Assembly: GCA_044375955.1 (NCBI GenBank)
Contig: JBILLS010000050.1
Location: 1-10,765 of the forward strand
Length of the DNA stretch: 10,765 nucleotides
Reading direction: 5' to 3'
From: VGCC01 sp044375955
Lineage (GTDB): Bacteria; Actinomycetota; Actinomycetes; S36-B12
Position numbers and translations under genes: made by a program. The notes under the pieces are model-generated. The model saw nothing but the letters and a program-made list of their open reading frames with translations. It was not told the origin of the DNA and made no database searches. Of the stretch, positions 1 through 6,810 are shown piece by piece; the first letter of the stretch is position 1, and each line of letters begins with the position of its first letter.

Positions 1-5
1 CCGAT

Positions 6-23
6 CCCGGGCCGGCGCCCGGG
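6..23 (-). terminator. GC-rich hairpin downstream of rpmE
   Basis: Seven bases (CCCGGGC, 6-12) are perfectly complementary to GCCCGGG (17-23) around a 4-nt loop, 7 nt beyond the rpmE stop on the minus strand. No T-run follows before the window edge, so this is at best a U-less actinobacterial-type terminator or an mRNA 3' stabiliser between rpmE and whatever lies to the left (prfA would be expected by synteny). Confidence 0.35.
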
Positions 24-30
24 AACTCAT

Positions 31-252
31 CTACTTGTCGCCTGCGCCACCCTTGCCGTAGCGCTTGTCGAACTTGGCGACACGACCACCTGTGTCGAGG
101 ATCTTCTGCTTACCCGTATAGAACGGGTGGCACTGCGAACAGACATCCGCGTGGATGACGCCGTTCTTCGCAGTGCTCCGCGTGGTGAAGGTGCTCCCGC
201 AGGTGCAGGTCACCGTGGTCTCCACGTACTCCGGATGGATATCGGCCTTCAC
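31..252 (-). CDS. rpmE: 50S ribosomal protein bL31 (zinc-binding form)
   Basis: This 73-residue protein is a component of the large ribosomal subunit, where L31 helps bridge the two subunits. The N-terminus MKADIHPEY is typical of bL31. Four cysteines (C16 and C18 in a CxC, C38 and C41 in a CxxC) form the zinc-binding set of the C+ type, followed by the family's HPFYTGKQK segment (42-50) and a basic C-terminal tail. The length is normal for the family. The start is GTG, with AGGAG at 258-262 placed 5 nt upstream. The gene follows rho by 96 nt on the same strand, as in other actinobacteria, where prfA usually comes next. Zinc-containing L31 is known to be replaced by a C- paralogue under zinc limitation in many actinobacteria; no such paralogue is present in this window. 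The identification is secure. Confidence 0.98.
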   Translation of the reverse strand: MKADIHPEYVETTVTCTCGSTFTTRSTAKNGVIHADVCSQCHPFYTGKQKILDTGGRVAKFDKRYGKGGAGDK

Positions 253-317
253 GGTCTCTCCTCGATCGGGTCCGGGTCGATGGCCGGGTGGCCACCGTGA
301 ACCGGGCGCATAAGTAT

Positions 318-344
318 GACACCCGCCCTCCCCGGACGGGTTCC
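318..344 (-). promoter_or_regulatory. possible ECF-sigma-type promoter upstream of rpmE
   Basis: On the minus strand GGAAC (344-340) is followed after 19 nt by GTC (320-318). This resembles the SigR/SigH-type pattern GGAAY-N(16-19)-GTT but has one mismatch in the -10 and a long spacer. rpmE is a reported SigR target in Streptomyces coelicolor, which makes the resemblance interesting. The element overlaps the hairpin downstream of rho, so either reading, or neither, may be correct. Confidence 0.25.
321..341 (-). terminator. hairpin immediately after rho
   Basis: On the minus strand ACCCGTCC (341-334) pairs with GGGCGGGT (328-321), giving 8 bp including one G-U wobble around a 5-nt loop, and begins 7 nt after the rho stop codon. 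Only a weak pyrimidine stretch follows, with no T-run. It could terminate or attenuate the rho transcript before rpmE. Confidence 0.4.
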
Positions 345-348
345 TCCC

Positions 349-1986
349 CTAGTCGTCGGAGGACCCGGGTGCGGACGGGGTCGTCTTCTGCACCTGGAGC
401 AGGAAGTCGTAGTTGTTCTCCGTCTCGCGGAGTTTCGTGAGGAGCAGCTCGATCGACTGCTGCTGATCCAGGGCATGGAGCACCCGGCGCAACTTCCAGA
501 CGATCTTGAGCTCCTCCGCCGACATGAGCAGCTCCTCCTTGCGAGTGCCCGACGCATCGACATCGACTGCAGGGAAGATGCGCTTGTCCGCGAGCCGACG
601 ATCGAGCTTGAGTTCCATGTTGCCGGTGCCCTTGAACTCCTCGAAGATCACCTCGTCCATGCGGGATCCGGTCTCGACGAGGGCCGTGGCGAGGATGGTC
701 AGCGATCCGCCATTCTCGATGTTGCGTGCCGCACCGAAGAACTTCTTGGGCGGGTAGAGAGCCGTCGAATCCACACCGCCGGACAGGATGCGCCCGGACG
801 CGGGGGCGGCCAGGTTGTAGGCGCGACCGAGTCGGGTCATCGAGTCGAGGAGCACGACGACGTCGTGACCCAATTCCACGAGGCGCTTGGCGCGCTCGAT
901 CGAGAGCTCCGCGATGATCGTGTGATCCTCGGCAGGACGATCGAAGGTCGAGGCGATGACCTCGCCCTTGACCGACCGCTGCATGTCGGTGACTTCCTCG
1001 GGACGCTCGTCGACGAGCACGACCATGAGGTGGACCTCGGGGTTGTTCTCCGTGATCGCATTAGCGATCGCCTGGAGAACCATCGTCTTACCCGCTTTCG
1101 GAGGCGAGACGATGAGGCCGCGCTGACCCTTGCCGATGGGCGCGACGAGGTCGATGACGCGGGTGGTCAGGTTGGTGGGTCCGGTCTCCAAGCGCAGACG
1201 ATCCTGCGGGTAGAGAGGGGTGAGCTTGGAGAACTCAGGGCGCGAGCGCGCGGTCTCGACGTCACTTCCGTTGATGGTCTCGATACGCACTAACGGATTG
1301 AACTTCTCCCGACGCTCGCCATCGCGTGCCTGGCGAACCTGACCGGTGATGGCGTCGCCCTTGCGCAGACCGTGCTTGCGGACGAGGGCGAGTGAAACGT
1401 AGACGTCGTTCGGCCCGGGCAGGTAGCCGCTCGTCCGCACGAAGGCGTAGTTGTCCATGATGTCGAGGATTCCGGCGACGGGCAGCAGGACGTCGTCCTC
1501 ACTGACCTCGGGCTCGGACTCCTGGAAGCCCCCACCGCGAGGCCGATCACGACGATCGCGGAACCTGTCACGCCCCCTGCGACGGCCACGTCGGCCACCG
1601 TCGAAATCATCGCCACGGTCCTCGCCACCGGTGCGCGGACCACGATCGTCACGGCGGTCGTCACGGCGATCATCGCGGCGGTCGTCACGTCGGTCGTCAC
1701 GGCGATCATCGCGGCGGCCTTCGGGGCGATCATCACGGCGGTCGTCCGAACGATCCTCCCGGCGGGCCTCGGCACCAGCCTGCTCAGCGGGTCCGGCGTC
1801 ACGACGAGCCGCGCGGCGCGGACTGCCGGCTGCCTTCTGTCGGTCCTGGATTGCGGTGATCAACTCACCCTTGCGCATGGCGCTCGACCCGGCGATGCCC
1901 AACTGTTGGGCCAACTGCTTGAGTTCGGGGAGCAGCATGCTGGAGAGGCCATTGGATGTGCTGGCGCTCGTTGCGGTTTCTGTCAC
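349..1986 (-). CDS. rho: transcription termination factor Rho with Arg/Asp-rich insert
   Basis: This is the ATP-dependent hexameric RNA helicase/translocase that ends transcription at factor-dependent sites. The 545 residues comprise a Rho N-terminal helical domain (about 12-50, LPELKQLAQQLGI...), a long low-complexity Arg/Asp/Gly-rich insert (about 55-152, with tandem RRDD units at 83-114), and a cold-shock-like RNA-binding domain (about 165-240, GILDIMDNYAFVRTSGYLPG). The RecA-like ATPase follows, with Walker A SPPKAGKT (294-301), Walker B VVVLLDSMTRLGRAYN (376-391) and the secondary RNA-binding R-loop FKGTGNMELKLDRRLADKRI (451-470). The length exceeds that of E. coli Rho (about 419) because of the insert, as is usual in actinobacteria. 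The GTG start has AGGA at 1993-1996, 6 nt upstream. It follows thrB by 149 nt and precedes rpmE, the conserved actinobacterial order. The identification is certain; the function of the insert is not shown by the sequence. Confidence 0.98.
   Translation of the reverse strand: MTETATSASTSNGLSSMLLPELKQLAQQLGIAGSSAMRKGELITAIQDRQKAAGSPRRAARRDAGPAEQAGAEARREDRSDDRRDDRPEGRRDDRRDDRRDDRRDDRRDDRRDDRGPRTGGEDRGDDFDGGRRGRRRGRDRFRDRRDRPRGGGFQESEPEVSEDDVLLPVAGILDIMDNYAFVRTSGYLPGPNDVYVSLALVRKHGLRKGDAITGQVRQARDGERREKFNPLVRIETINGSDVETARSRPEFSKLTPLYPQDRLRLETGPTNLTTRVIDLVAPIGKGQRGLIVSPPKAGKTMVLQAIANAITENNPEVHLMVVLVDERPEEVTDMQRSVKGEVIASTFDRPAEDHTIIAELSIERAKRLVELGHDVVVLLDSMTRLGRAYNLAAPASGRILSGGVDSTALYPPKKFFGAARNIENGGSLTILATALVETGSRMDEVIFEEFKGTGNMELKLDRRLADKRIFPAVDVDASGTRKEELLMSAEELKIVWKLRRVLHALDQQQSIELLLTKLRETENNYDFLLQVQKTTPSAPGSSDD
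1640..1747 (-). repeat. 12-bp tandem repeat in rho encoding RRDD units
   Basis: About nine degenerate 12-bp units lie head to tail; in plus-strand reading they alternate between cggcggtcgtca and cggcgatcatcg types. Translated on the minus strand they give (RRDD)n within the Rho N-terminal insert, with one unit diverged to RPEG. The period is a multiple of three, so copy-number change would keep the frame. Confidence 0.85.
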
Positions 1987-2107
1987 GTGATGTCCTAACG
2001 GGAATCCTGAGATGGAACCTCGGTCACGAAGCAGTGGCGATCAGATGTCCTGCGGGGAATCCGGATCTGTGGATAGCCGGGCCATTGCCAGCTGCCGAAG
2101 TGACAGG

Positions 2108-2116
2108 AGCCTAACA
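2108..2116 (-). promoter_or_regulatory. candidate extended -10 promoter for rho
   Basis: In the 149-nt gap between thrB and rho, the minus strand reads TGT-TAGGCT (2116-2108), fitting an extended -10 (TGN-TANNNT). No convincing -35 lies 16-18 nt upstream. Initiation near 2101 would give rho a leader of roughly 115 nt, long enough for the autogenous control known for rho in other bacteria. I see no other strong structure in the rest of this gap. Confidence 0.3.
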
Positions 2117-2135
2117 CGTACCCCCGCTGATCCCG

Positions 2136-3059
2136 CTAGGGGTGGATCGGAACGACCGCGGCGCCCGTCGGGGAAATCGGCACCGACACCACGTCCCAAC
2201 CCGCGGGCGCGAGCGCGGACACTGCATCGACGCCGTGACCGGCTTCGTGTCCCAGAACCATCACGGCCGGTCCGGCACCGGAGACGAGTGCCGGCAAACC
2301 CCGTCCACGCAGAGCGTCGACGAGGTCCATCGAATCGGGATAGATGCCAGAACGTGCGCGCTGGTGCAACGCATCCTCGGTGGCGTCCAGGAGCAGATCC
2401 GGTCGGTCCCGCAGCGCATGAGCCATCAATCCGGCACGTGAGATGTTGAAGATCACATCATCGAGTTGGACTTGGGCAGGGAGGGCCTTGCGTGCGGTGG
2501 TGGTCGCCATGCGATGCGGCGGGATCGCCACCACGGGCCTGATGCTCGGATGTACGGGCATCCGCACCGCTCGCGCGGCTCCCTCACGGATCCACCCGAC
2601 AGTGAATCCCCCCAGAAGTGCGGCTGAGAGGTTGTCCGGGTGCGACTCGAGCGCAAGCGCGAGGGTGAGCAGGTCGTCATCGCTGATCCGGTCTGCCCCG
2701 CCGTCGATGAGGGCCCGCGCGAGAGTGAGACCGCCCATGATCGCGGCCGCGGACGATCCAAGGCCACGACTGTGGGGGATGGAATTGCGACACCGGAGGA
2801 CGAACCCGGCCGGATGGGAGCCCACGTGGTCGAACAGCAGCCGCATGGCCCGCACGACAAGGTGACTCTCGTCCCGAGGGACGTCATCAGCGCCCTCCCC
2901 CGCAGCCTCGATCAACACACCCTCGTCATCGGACACCATGGCGACGAGTTCGTCGTAGAGGGCGAGGGCCATCCCGAGGCAGTCGAAACCGGGGCCGAGA
3001 TTCGCACTGCTCGCAGGCACGACGACGCGCACGGGTTCGCGCGTGAAGTGGATCGTCAT
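2136..3059 (-). CDS. thrB: homoserine kinase
   Basis: This cytosolic GHMP-family kinase phosphorylates L-homoserine with ATP to O-phospho-L-homoserine, the substrate of the ThrC encoded just upstream. The protein has 307 residues, normal for ThrB. Visible signatures are the N-terminal VVPASSANLGPGFDCLG (13-29), the glycine/serine-rich phosphate loop RGLGSSAAA (98-106), HPDN (140-143) near the substrate site, and the C-terminal GHMP motif LVSGAGPAVMVL (258-269). The frame is open for 38 more codons upstream, but those lie inside thrC and look unlike ThrB. The ATG at 3057-3059 overlaps the thrC stop as ATGA, so this start is preferred and implies translational coupling. It is the last biosynthetic gene before rho. 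Confidence 0.97.
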   Translation of the reverse strand: MTIHFTREPVRVVVPASSANLGPGFDCLGMALALYDELVAMVSDDEGVLIEAAGEGADDVPRDESHLVVRAMRLLFDHVGSHPAGFVLRCRNSIPHSRGLGSSAAAIMGGLTLARALIDGGADRISDDDLLTLALALESHPDNLSAALLGGFTVGWIREGAARAVRMPVHPSIRPVVAIPPHRMATTTARKALPAQVQLDDVIFNISRAGLMAHALRDRPDLLLDATEDALHQRARSGIYPDSMDLVDALRGRGLPALVSGAGPAVMVLGHEAGHGVDAVSALAPAGWDVVSVPISPTGAAVVPIHP

Positions 3060-4111
3060 GACAATCCCAGCGCGTGCGCCGCAGCATCCGCGCGCGGAGC
3101 GATGACCGTGGGCTCGGGGGCGCCGTTGAGGGCCCACTGCGGATCCTTGAGTCCGTGGCCGGTGAGCGAGCACACGATGCGCTGTCCGCGGTCGAGGCGA
3201 CCACTCTCATTCGCGAGCAGCAAACCGGCAACGCTGGCAGCGCTCGATGGTTCGCAGAAGAGCCCCTCACGCTCGGCGAGCAGGCGGTAGGCGTCGAGGA
3301 TCTGCTCGTCGGTCACCATGTCGATCAGGCCACCGGATTCGTCGCGCGCCGCAATCGCCTGATCCCACGAAGCCGGGTTTCCGATCCGGATAGCTGTCGC
3401 GATCGTCTCCGGATGCGGCACGGGCTCACCTCGGACCAGGGGCGCCGCACCTGCGGCCTGGAATCCCCACATGCGCGGCAGGTCTGAGATGCCATCGGCG
3501 TGGTATTCGCGGTAGCCCCGCCAGTAGGCGGTCACGTTGCCCGCGTTGCCCACGGGGAGACAGTGGATATCCGGTGCGAACCCGAGCAGGTCGACGACCT
3601 CGAATGCAGCGGTCTTCTGTCCTTCGATCCGCACGGGATTGACACTGTTGACCAACTCGATCGGGTAAGAGTCGGCGAGTTCCCGCGCGACCACCAGGCA
3701 CTGATCGAAGTTGCCCTCGATCTGCAGGATCTTCGCGCCGTGGATGATCGCCTGGGCCAACTTGCCCATCGCGATCTTGCCCTGCGGGATCAGCACACCG
3801 CTGACCATCGAGGCCTTCGCCGCGTAGGCGGCGGCGCTTGCGGAGGTATTCCCCGTGGATGCGCAGATGACGGCCTTCGCCCCCGCCTCCGCGGCTTTGC
3901 TGATCGCCATCGTCATCCCACGATCCTTGAAGGATCCGGTGGGATTCGCGCCCTCGTACTTCAACCAGACTTCACACCCGGTGATCTCACTCAACGTGCA
4001 TGCGTAGACCAGTGGTGTTCCGCCCTCGCGCAGGGTCACGACAGGAGTTGTCGGGCCCACCGGAAGTCGCTCGCGGTACTCCTCGATGACACCACGCCAC
4101 TGATGGGCCAT
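3056..4111 (-). CDS. thrC: threonine synthase
   Basis: This PLP-dependent enzyme converts O-phosphohomoserine to L-threonine and phosphate, the last step of threonine synthesis. Its 351 residues match the short class of threonine synthase found in actinobacteria. The PLP lysine is K62 in GSFKDRGM (59-66). CASTGNTSAS (83-92) is the conserved segment that contacts the cofactor, and GNAGN (188-192) is the PLP-phosphate loop. The C-terminal LTGHGLKDP (316-324) is family-typical. The ATG start shares one base with the hom stop (TGATG, 4109-4113) and the gene ends in the ATGA overlap with thrB, so hom-thrC-thrB form a tightly coupled cassette acting in consecutive reactions. Related fold-type II enzymes (threonine dehydratase, cysteine synthase) are less likely given the motif set and context. 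Confidence 0.97.
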   Translation of the reverse strand: MAHQWRGVIEEYRERLPVGPTTPVVTLREGGTPLVYACTLSEITGCEVWLKYEGANPTGSFKDRGMTMAISKAAEAGAKAVICASTGNTSASAAAYAAKASMVSGVLIPQGKIAMGKLAQAIIHGAKILQIEGNFDQCLVVARELADSYPIELVNSVNPVRIEGQKTAAFEVVDLLGFAPDIHCLPVGNAGNVTAYWRGYREYHADGISDLPRMWGFQAAGAAPLVRGEPVPHPETIATAIRIGNPASWDQAIAARDESGGLIDMVTDEQILDAYRLLAEREGLFCEPSSAASVAGLLLANESGRLDRGQRIVCSLTGHGLKDPQWALNGAPEPTVIAPRADAAAHALGLS

Positions 4112-5403
4112 CAGTCGCCCGCCTCGCCTTCAACGCGCATCACGCCGACAACCCGCTTGACCGTGTCCAGTTCCCGCAAGGCCCGGATCGTGGCCTGGAG
4201 ATCGGCGTCCTGCGCCCGGTGCGTGCGGACGATGAGCCCCGCTTCTGAGCCGTGGCCGTCCTGACGCACGACCTGGATGCTGACACCGTGCGCGGCGAAG
4301 GCGTTCGCGATCGACGCGAGCACTCCGGGGCGGTCGGTGACATCCAGATTGACGTAGTAGCGCGTGTTCGCCGCACCGATGTCGAGGATGGGGAGGTTCG
4401 AGTAGGTGCTCTCCCCCGGGCCGAGACCGCCCGCTCGCCGATTGCGCGCTGCAGCAACCACATCGCCGAGGACCGCACTCGCCGTGGGGTTCCCGCCGGC
4501 ACCGCGTCCGTAGAACATCATCTCTCCAGCTGCCTCGGCCTCGACGAAGACGGCATTGAATGCGCCACGCACACTCGCGAGCGGGTGCTCGCGGGGGATC
4601 ATCGTTGGATGAACACGCACCACGATTCCGTCGCCGGCCCGCTCGGCCACCGCCAGCAACTTGATGACGAATCCCATCGCGCGTGCCGCGCGCATGTCTT
4701 CTGCGGTCACGCCCGTGATTCCCTCGACGTAGACGTCGTCGATTGTCACGCGCGTGTGGAAGGCCAATTCGGCGAGGATCGCCGCCTTCGCGGCCGCATC
4801 GTGACCACCGACATCGAGGGTCGGGTCGGCTTCGAGATACCCCAGAGCCTGCGCCTCGGCGAAGACGTCGTCGTACTCGGCGCCGTCCTCGTCCATCTTC
4901 GTCAGCATGAAGTTCGTCGTTCCGTTGACGATGCCCATGACCGAGACCACTCGATCACCCGCGAGTGACTCCCGCAGGGGACGCAGGAGGGGGATGGCGC
5001 CGGCCACGGACGCCTCGAAGTACAGGTCGACGCCATGCTCGGCAGCGGCGCGGTAGAGCGATGCGCCGTCCTCGGCGAGGAGCGCCTTATTGGCCGTCAC
5101 CACACTCGAGCCCGCAGCCATCGCCGCCAAGATGGCTGAGCGCGCGGGCTCGATTCCACCCATGACCTCGACGACCACGTCTGCACCGGATCCTGCGAGG
5201 GCGAGCACGTCGTCGGTCACCAGGGACGGGTCGATGCCCGGACGCAGCCGCGCGGTGTCGCGTACCGCTACGCCGGTCAGGGTGACGGGGGCGCCTACGC
5301 GATGCGCGAAGTCCTCGGCGTTCTCCGCCAGGAGTGTGGCAACGGAAGAGCCCACCGTGCCTGCACCGAGCAGCGCGACGGTGATGGGACGCTTGTCAGC
5401 CAC
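4111..5403 (-). CDS. hom: homoserine dehydrogenase with C-terminal ACT domain
   Basis: The enzyme reduces L-aspartate 4-semialdehyde to L-homoserine with NAD(P)H at the branch point that separates threonine and methionine from lysine. With the chosen start it has 430 residues: a Rossmann domain (about 6-135) with GAGTVG (13-18) and TANKALL (103-109), a catalytic domain with GIVNGTTNFML (157-167) and DVGGHDAAAK (197-206, whose Asp and Lys are the family's catalytic residues), and a C-terminal ACT domain (about 348-425, DVTDRPGVLASIANAFAAHG) that in this family senses threonine. It is a stand-alone enzyme, not an aspartokinase fusion. A GTG at 5410-5412 would add three residues, but it lies within the Shine-Dalgarno sequence. 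The GTG at 5401-5403 is 8 nt from AGGAG and is preferred. The gene lies 56 nt after lysA. Confidence 0.96.
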   Translation of the reverse strand: MADKRPITVALLGAGTVGSSVATLLAENAEDFAHRVGAPVTLTGVAVRDTARLRPGIDPSLVTDDVLALAGSGADVVVEVMGGIEPARSAILAAMAAGSSVVTANKALLAEDGASLYRAAAEHGVDLYFEASVAGAIPLLRPLRESLAGDRVVSVMGIVNGTTNFMLTKMDEDGAEYDDVFAEAQALGYLEADPTLDVGGHDAAAKAAILAELAFHTRVTIDDVYVEGITGVTAEDMRAARAMGFVIKLLAVAERAGDGIVVRVHPTMIPREHPLASVRGAFNAVFVEAEAAGEMMFYGRGAGGNPTASAVLGDVVAAARNRRAGGLGPGESTYSNLPILDIGAANTRYYVNLDVTDRPGVLASIANAFAAHGVSIQVVRQDGHGSEAGLIVRTHRAQDADLQATIRALRELDTVKRVVGVMRVEGEAGD

Positions 5404-5411
5404 GGCGGCCA

Positions 5412-5416
5412 CTCCT
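5412..5416 (-). promoter_or_regulatory. ribosome binding site that decides the hom start
   Basis: AGGAG on the minus strand lies 8 nt upstream of the GTG at 5403-5401. A second in-frame GTG (5412-5410) uses the last base of this site as its first base and so could not be initiated from it. This argues for the shorter Hom, starting MADKRPITVA. Confidence 0.7.
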
Positions 5417-5459
5417 CACCCGAATGGGCATAGCCTCTCAGGTTCGAGGCCGATGACCC

Positions 5460-6791
5460 TCACGCACCCGGGTCCAGTCCCACGAGGTCATCCAGGGTCT
5501 CCCGCCGCAGGACGACCCGCGACCGCCCCTGCGCGACACCGACGACCGCCGGACGGGGCACATAGTTGTAGTTCGAGGCCATCGCCCGGCAATACGCGCC
5601 CGTTGCCGCCACCGCGAGGAGGTCACCCGGGCTGAGGTCACCGGGAAGCATCGCATCGCGCACCACGATGTCGCCGGACTCACAGTGCTTGCCCACCACG
5701 CGGCAGAGGATCGGAGAGGCATCGGAATCGCGTGAAGCCAAGGTGACCGTGTACTGCGCGCCGTAGAGAGCGGTGCGGATGTTGTCGCTCATTCCCCCAT
5801 CGACTGAGACGTACCAACGCACCTGATCGTCATCGAGGCGGACGGGCTTCACTGTGCCCACCTCGTAGACGGTCACACCTGCGGGACCGATGATCGCCCG
5901 TCCCGGCTCGAAGGCCAGTGCGGGACGTGGGATCCCGGCCTCATCGCACGTGCGCGTGACGATCTCGCAGATCTCGCGTGCCATCTCGGTGACGTCGAGG
6001 GGATCATCACTCTCCAGATATGCGATTCCCATCCCCCCGCCGAGGTTGAGTTCCTCGATCTCGATCCCCTGCTGGTCCCAGAGTCGCTGGGCGACAGCGA
6101 CGATGCGTGCGGCCGCAACTTCGAATCCGGAAGCATCGAAGATCTGCGAGCCGATGTGGGAGTGCAGCCCGACCATGGACAGTGACGGGAGCGCACTGAT
6201 CCGCCGAACCGCCTCGTCCACGTCATGGGTGGCAGAGAGTCCGAACTTCTGGTCCTCATGTGCGGTGGCGATGAATTCGTGAGTGTGGGCCTCGACGCCC
6301 AGGGTCACGCGCACCAGTACGGGTTGCACGACACCGATTCGCGCTGCTGCATCTGCGATGCGCGCAATCTCCTCGAAGGAGTCGACCACGATGCGCCCTA
6401 CGCGGTACTCGATGGCCTGCTCGATCTCCTCCATCGACTTGTTATTGCCATGCATCACGATCGCTTCACCGGGGATCCCGGCGCGCTGGACCACCGCGAG
6501 CTCGCCGCCGCTGGCGACGTCGATACCCAGCCCCTCCTCGTACACCCAGCGGGCGACGGTCGTGGCGAGGAAAGCCTTCGCCGCGTAGTAGACGCGACGT
6601 GCGCCTGCTGCGGTGTAGGACTCGCGGAAAGCGCGGGCACGTGCTCGCACGTCGTCTTCGTCGATCAGGAAGACGGGGCTGCCGTACTGCGACACGGCAT
6701 CACGGATGTCGACGCCACCGACCACCAGGCTTCCGTCTGCATTGCGGTGCGCACCCTGGGGCCACATGGGGCCGAGACTCGCCGCAGACAC
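5460..6791 (-). CDS. lysA: diaminopimelate decarboxylase
   Basis: This PLP enzyme decarboxylates meso-2,6-diaminopimelate to L-lysine, the final step of the lysine branch. It has 443 residues and fold-type III (alanine-racemase-like) architecture. The PLP lysine is K72 in YYAAKAFLA (68-76), HSHIGSQ (210-216) is the cofactor-stacking histidine region, GGGMG (251-255) and EPGR (295-298) bind the PLP phosphate, and KHCESGD (368-374) supplies the catalytic cysteine C370 from the partner subunit. ATGAYCRAMASNYN (396-409) is the C-terminal substrate/PLP motif. The GTG start at 6789-6791 has no good Shine-Dalgarno; the ATG at codon 9 is an alternative but would trim the N-terminus. The gene begins 19 nt after argS and precedes hom by 56 nt, so it is probably co-transcribed with argS, as in other actinobacteria. 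Confidence 0.97.
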   Translation of the reverse strand: MSAASLGPMWPQGAHRNADGSLVVGGVDIRDAVSQYGSPVFLIDEDDVRARARAFRESYTAAGARRVYYAAKAFLATTVARWVYEEGLGIDVASGGELAVVQRAGIPGEAIVMHGNNKSMEEIEQAIEYRVGRIVVDSFEEIARIADAAARIGVVQPVLVRVTLGVEAHTHEFIATAHEDQKFGLSATHDVDEAVRRISALPSLSMVGLHSHIGSQIFDASGFEVAAARIVAVAQRLWDQQGIEIEELNLGGGMGIAYLESDDPLDVTEMAREICEIVTRTCDEAGIPRPALAFEPGRAIIGPAGVTVYEVGTVKPVRLDDDQVRWYVSVDGGMSDNIRTALYGAQYTVTLASRDSDASPILCRVVGKHCESGDIVVRDAMLPGDLSPGDLLAVAATGAYCRAMASNYNYVPRPAVVGVAQGRSRVVLRRETLDDLVGLDPGA

Positions 6792-6810
6792 GTGCTCAGG
6801 CTAGTGCCGC

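Noticed and set aside
316..1293. Plus-strand 325-codon open frame opposite rho
   Set aside because: It is antisense to the catalytic part of rho, has no recognisable domain, and arises from the GC-rich codon bias of rho, where stops are rare on the opposite strand.
1451..1990. Plus-strand frame encoding a long SRRS repeat protein
   Set aside because: It is the mirror of the RRDD repeat in rho. The 12-bp tandem repeat keeps every frame open, so the apparent Ser/Arg-rich protein is an artefact.
2120..2143. ACCCC/GGGGT pairing around the thrB stop as a terminator
   Set aside because: Only 5 bp around a 14-nt loop with no T-run. It is too weak to claim, so transcription may continue from thrB into rho.
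3060..3173. Thirty-eight-codon N-terminal extension of thrB
   Set aside because: The extension lies within thrC and its Arg-rich sequence is unlike ThrB. The ATG in the ATGA overlap gives the normal protein length.
5433..5450. Small hairpin and CTGAGA motif between lysA and hom, suggestive of a riboswitch
   Set aside because: The stem is only 5 bp (GCCTC/GAGGC), the gap is 56 nt, and CTGAGA alone is a chance match to the TPP box. There is no room for an aptamer, and the genes are not thiamine-related.
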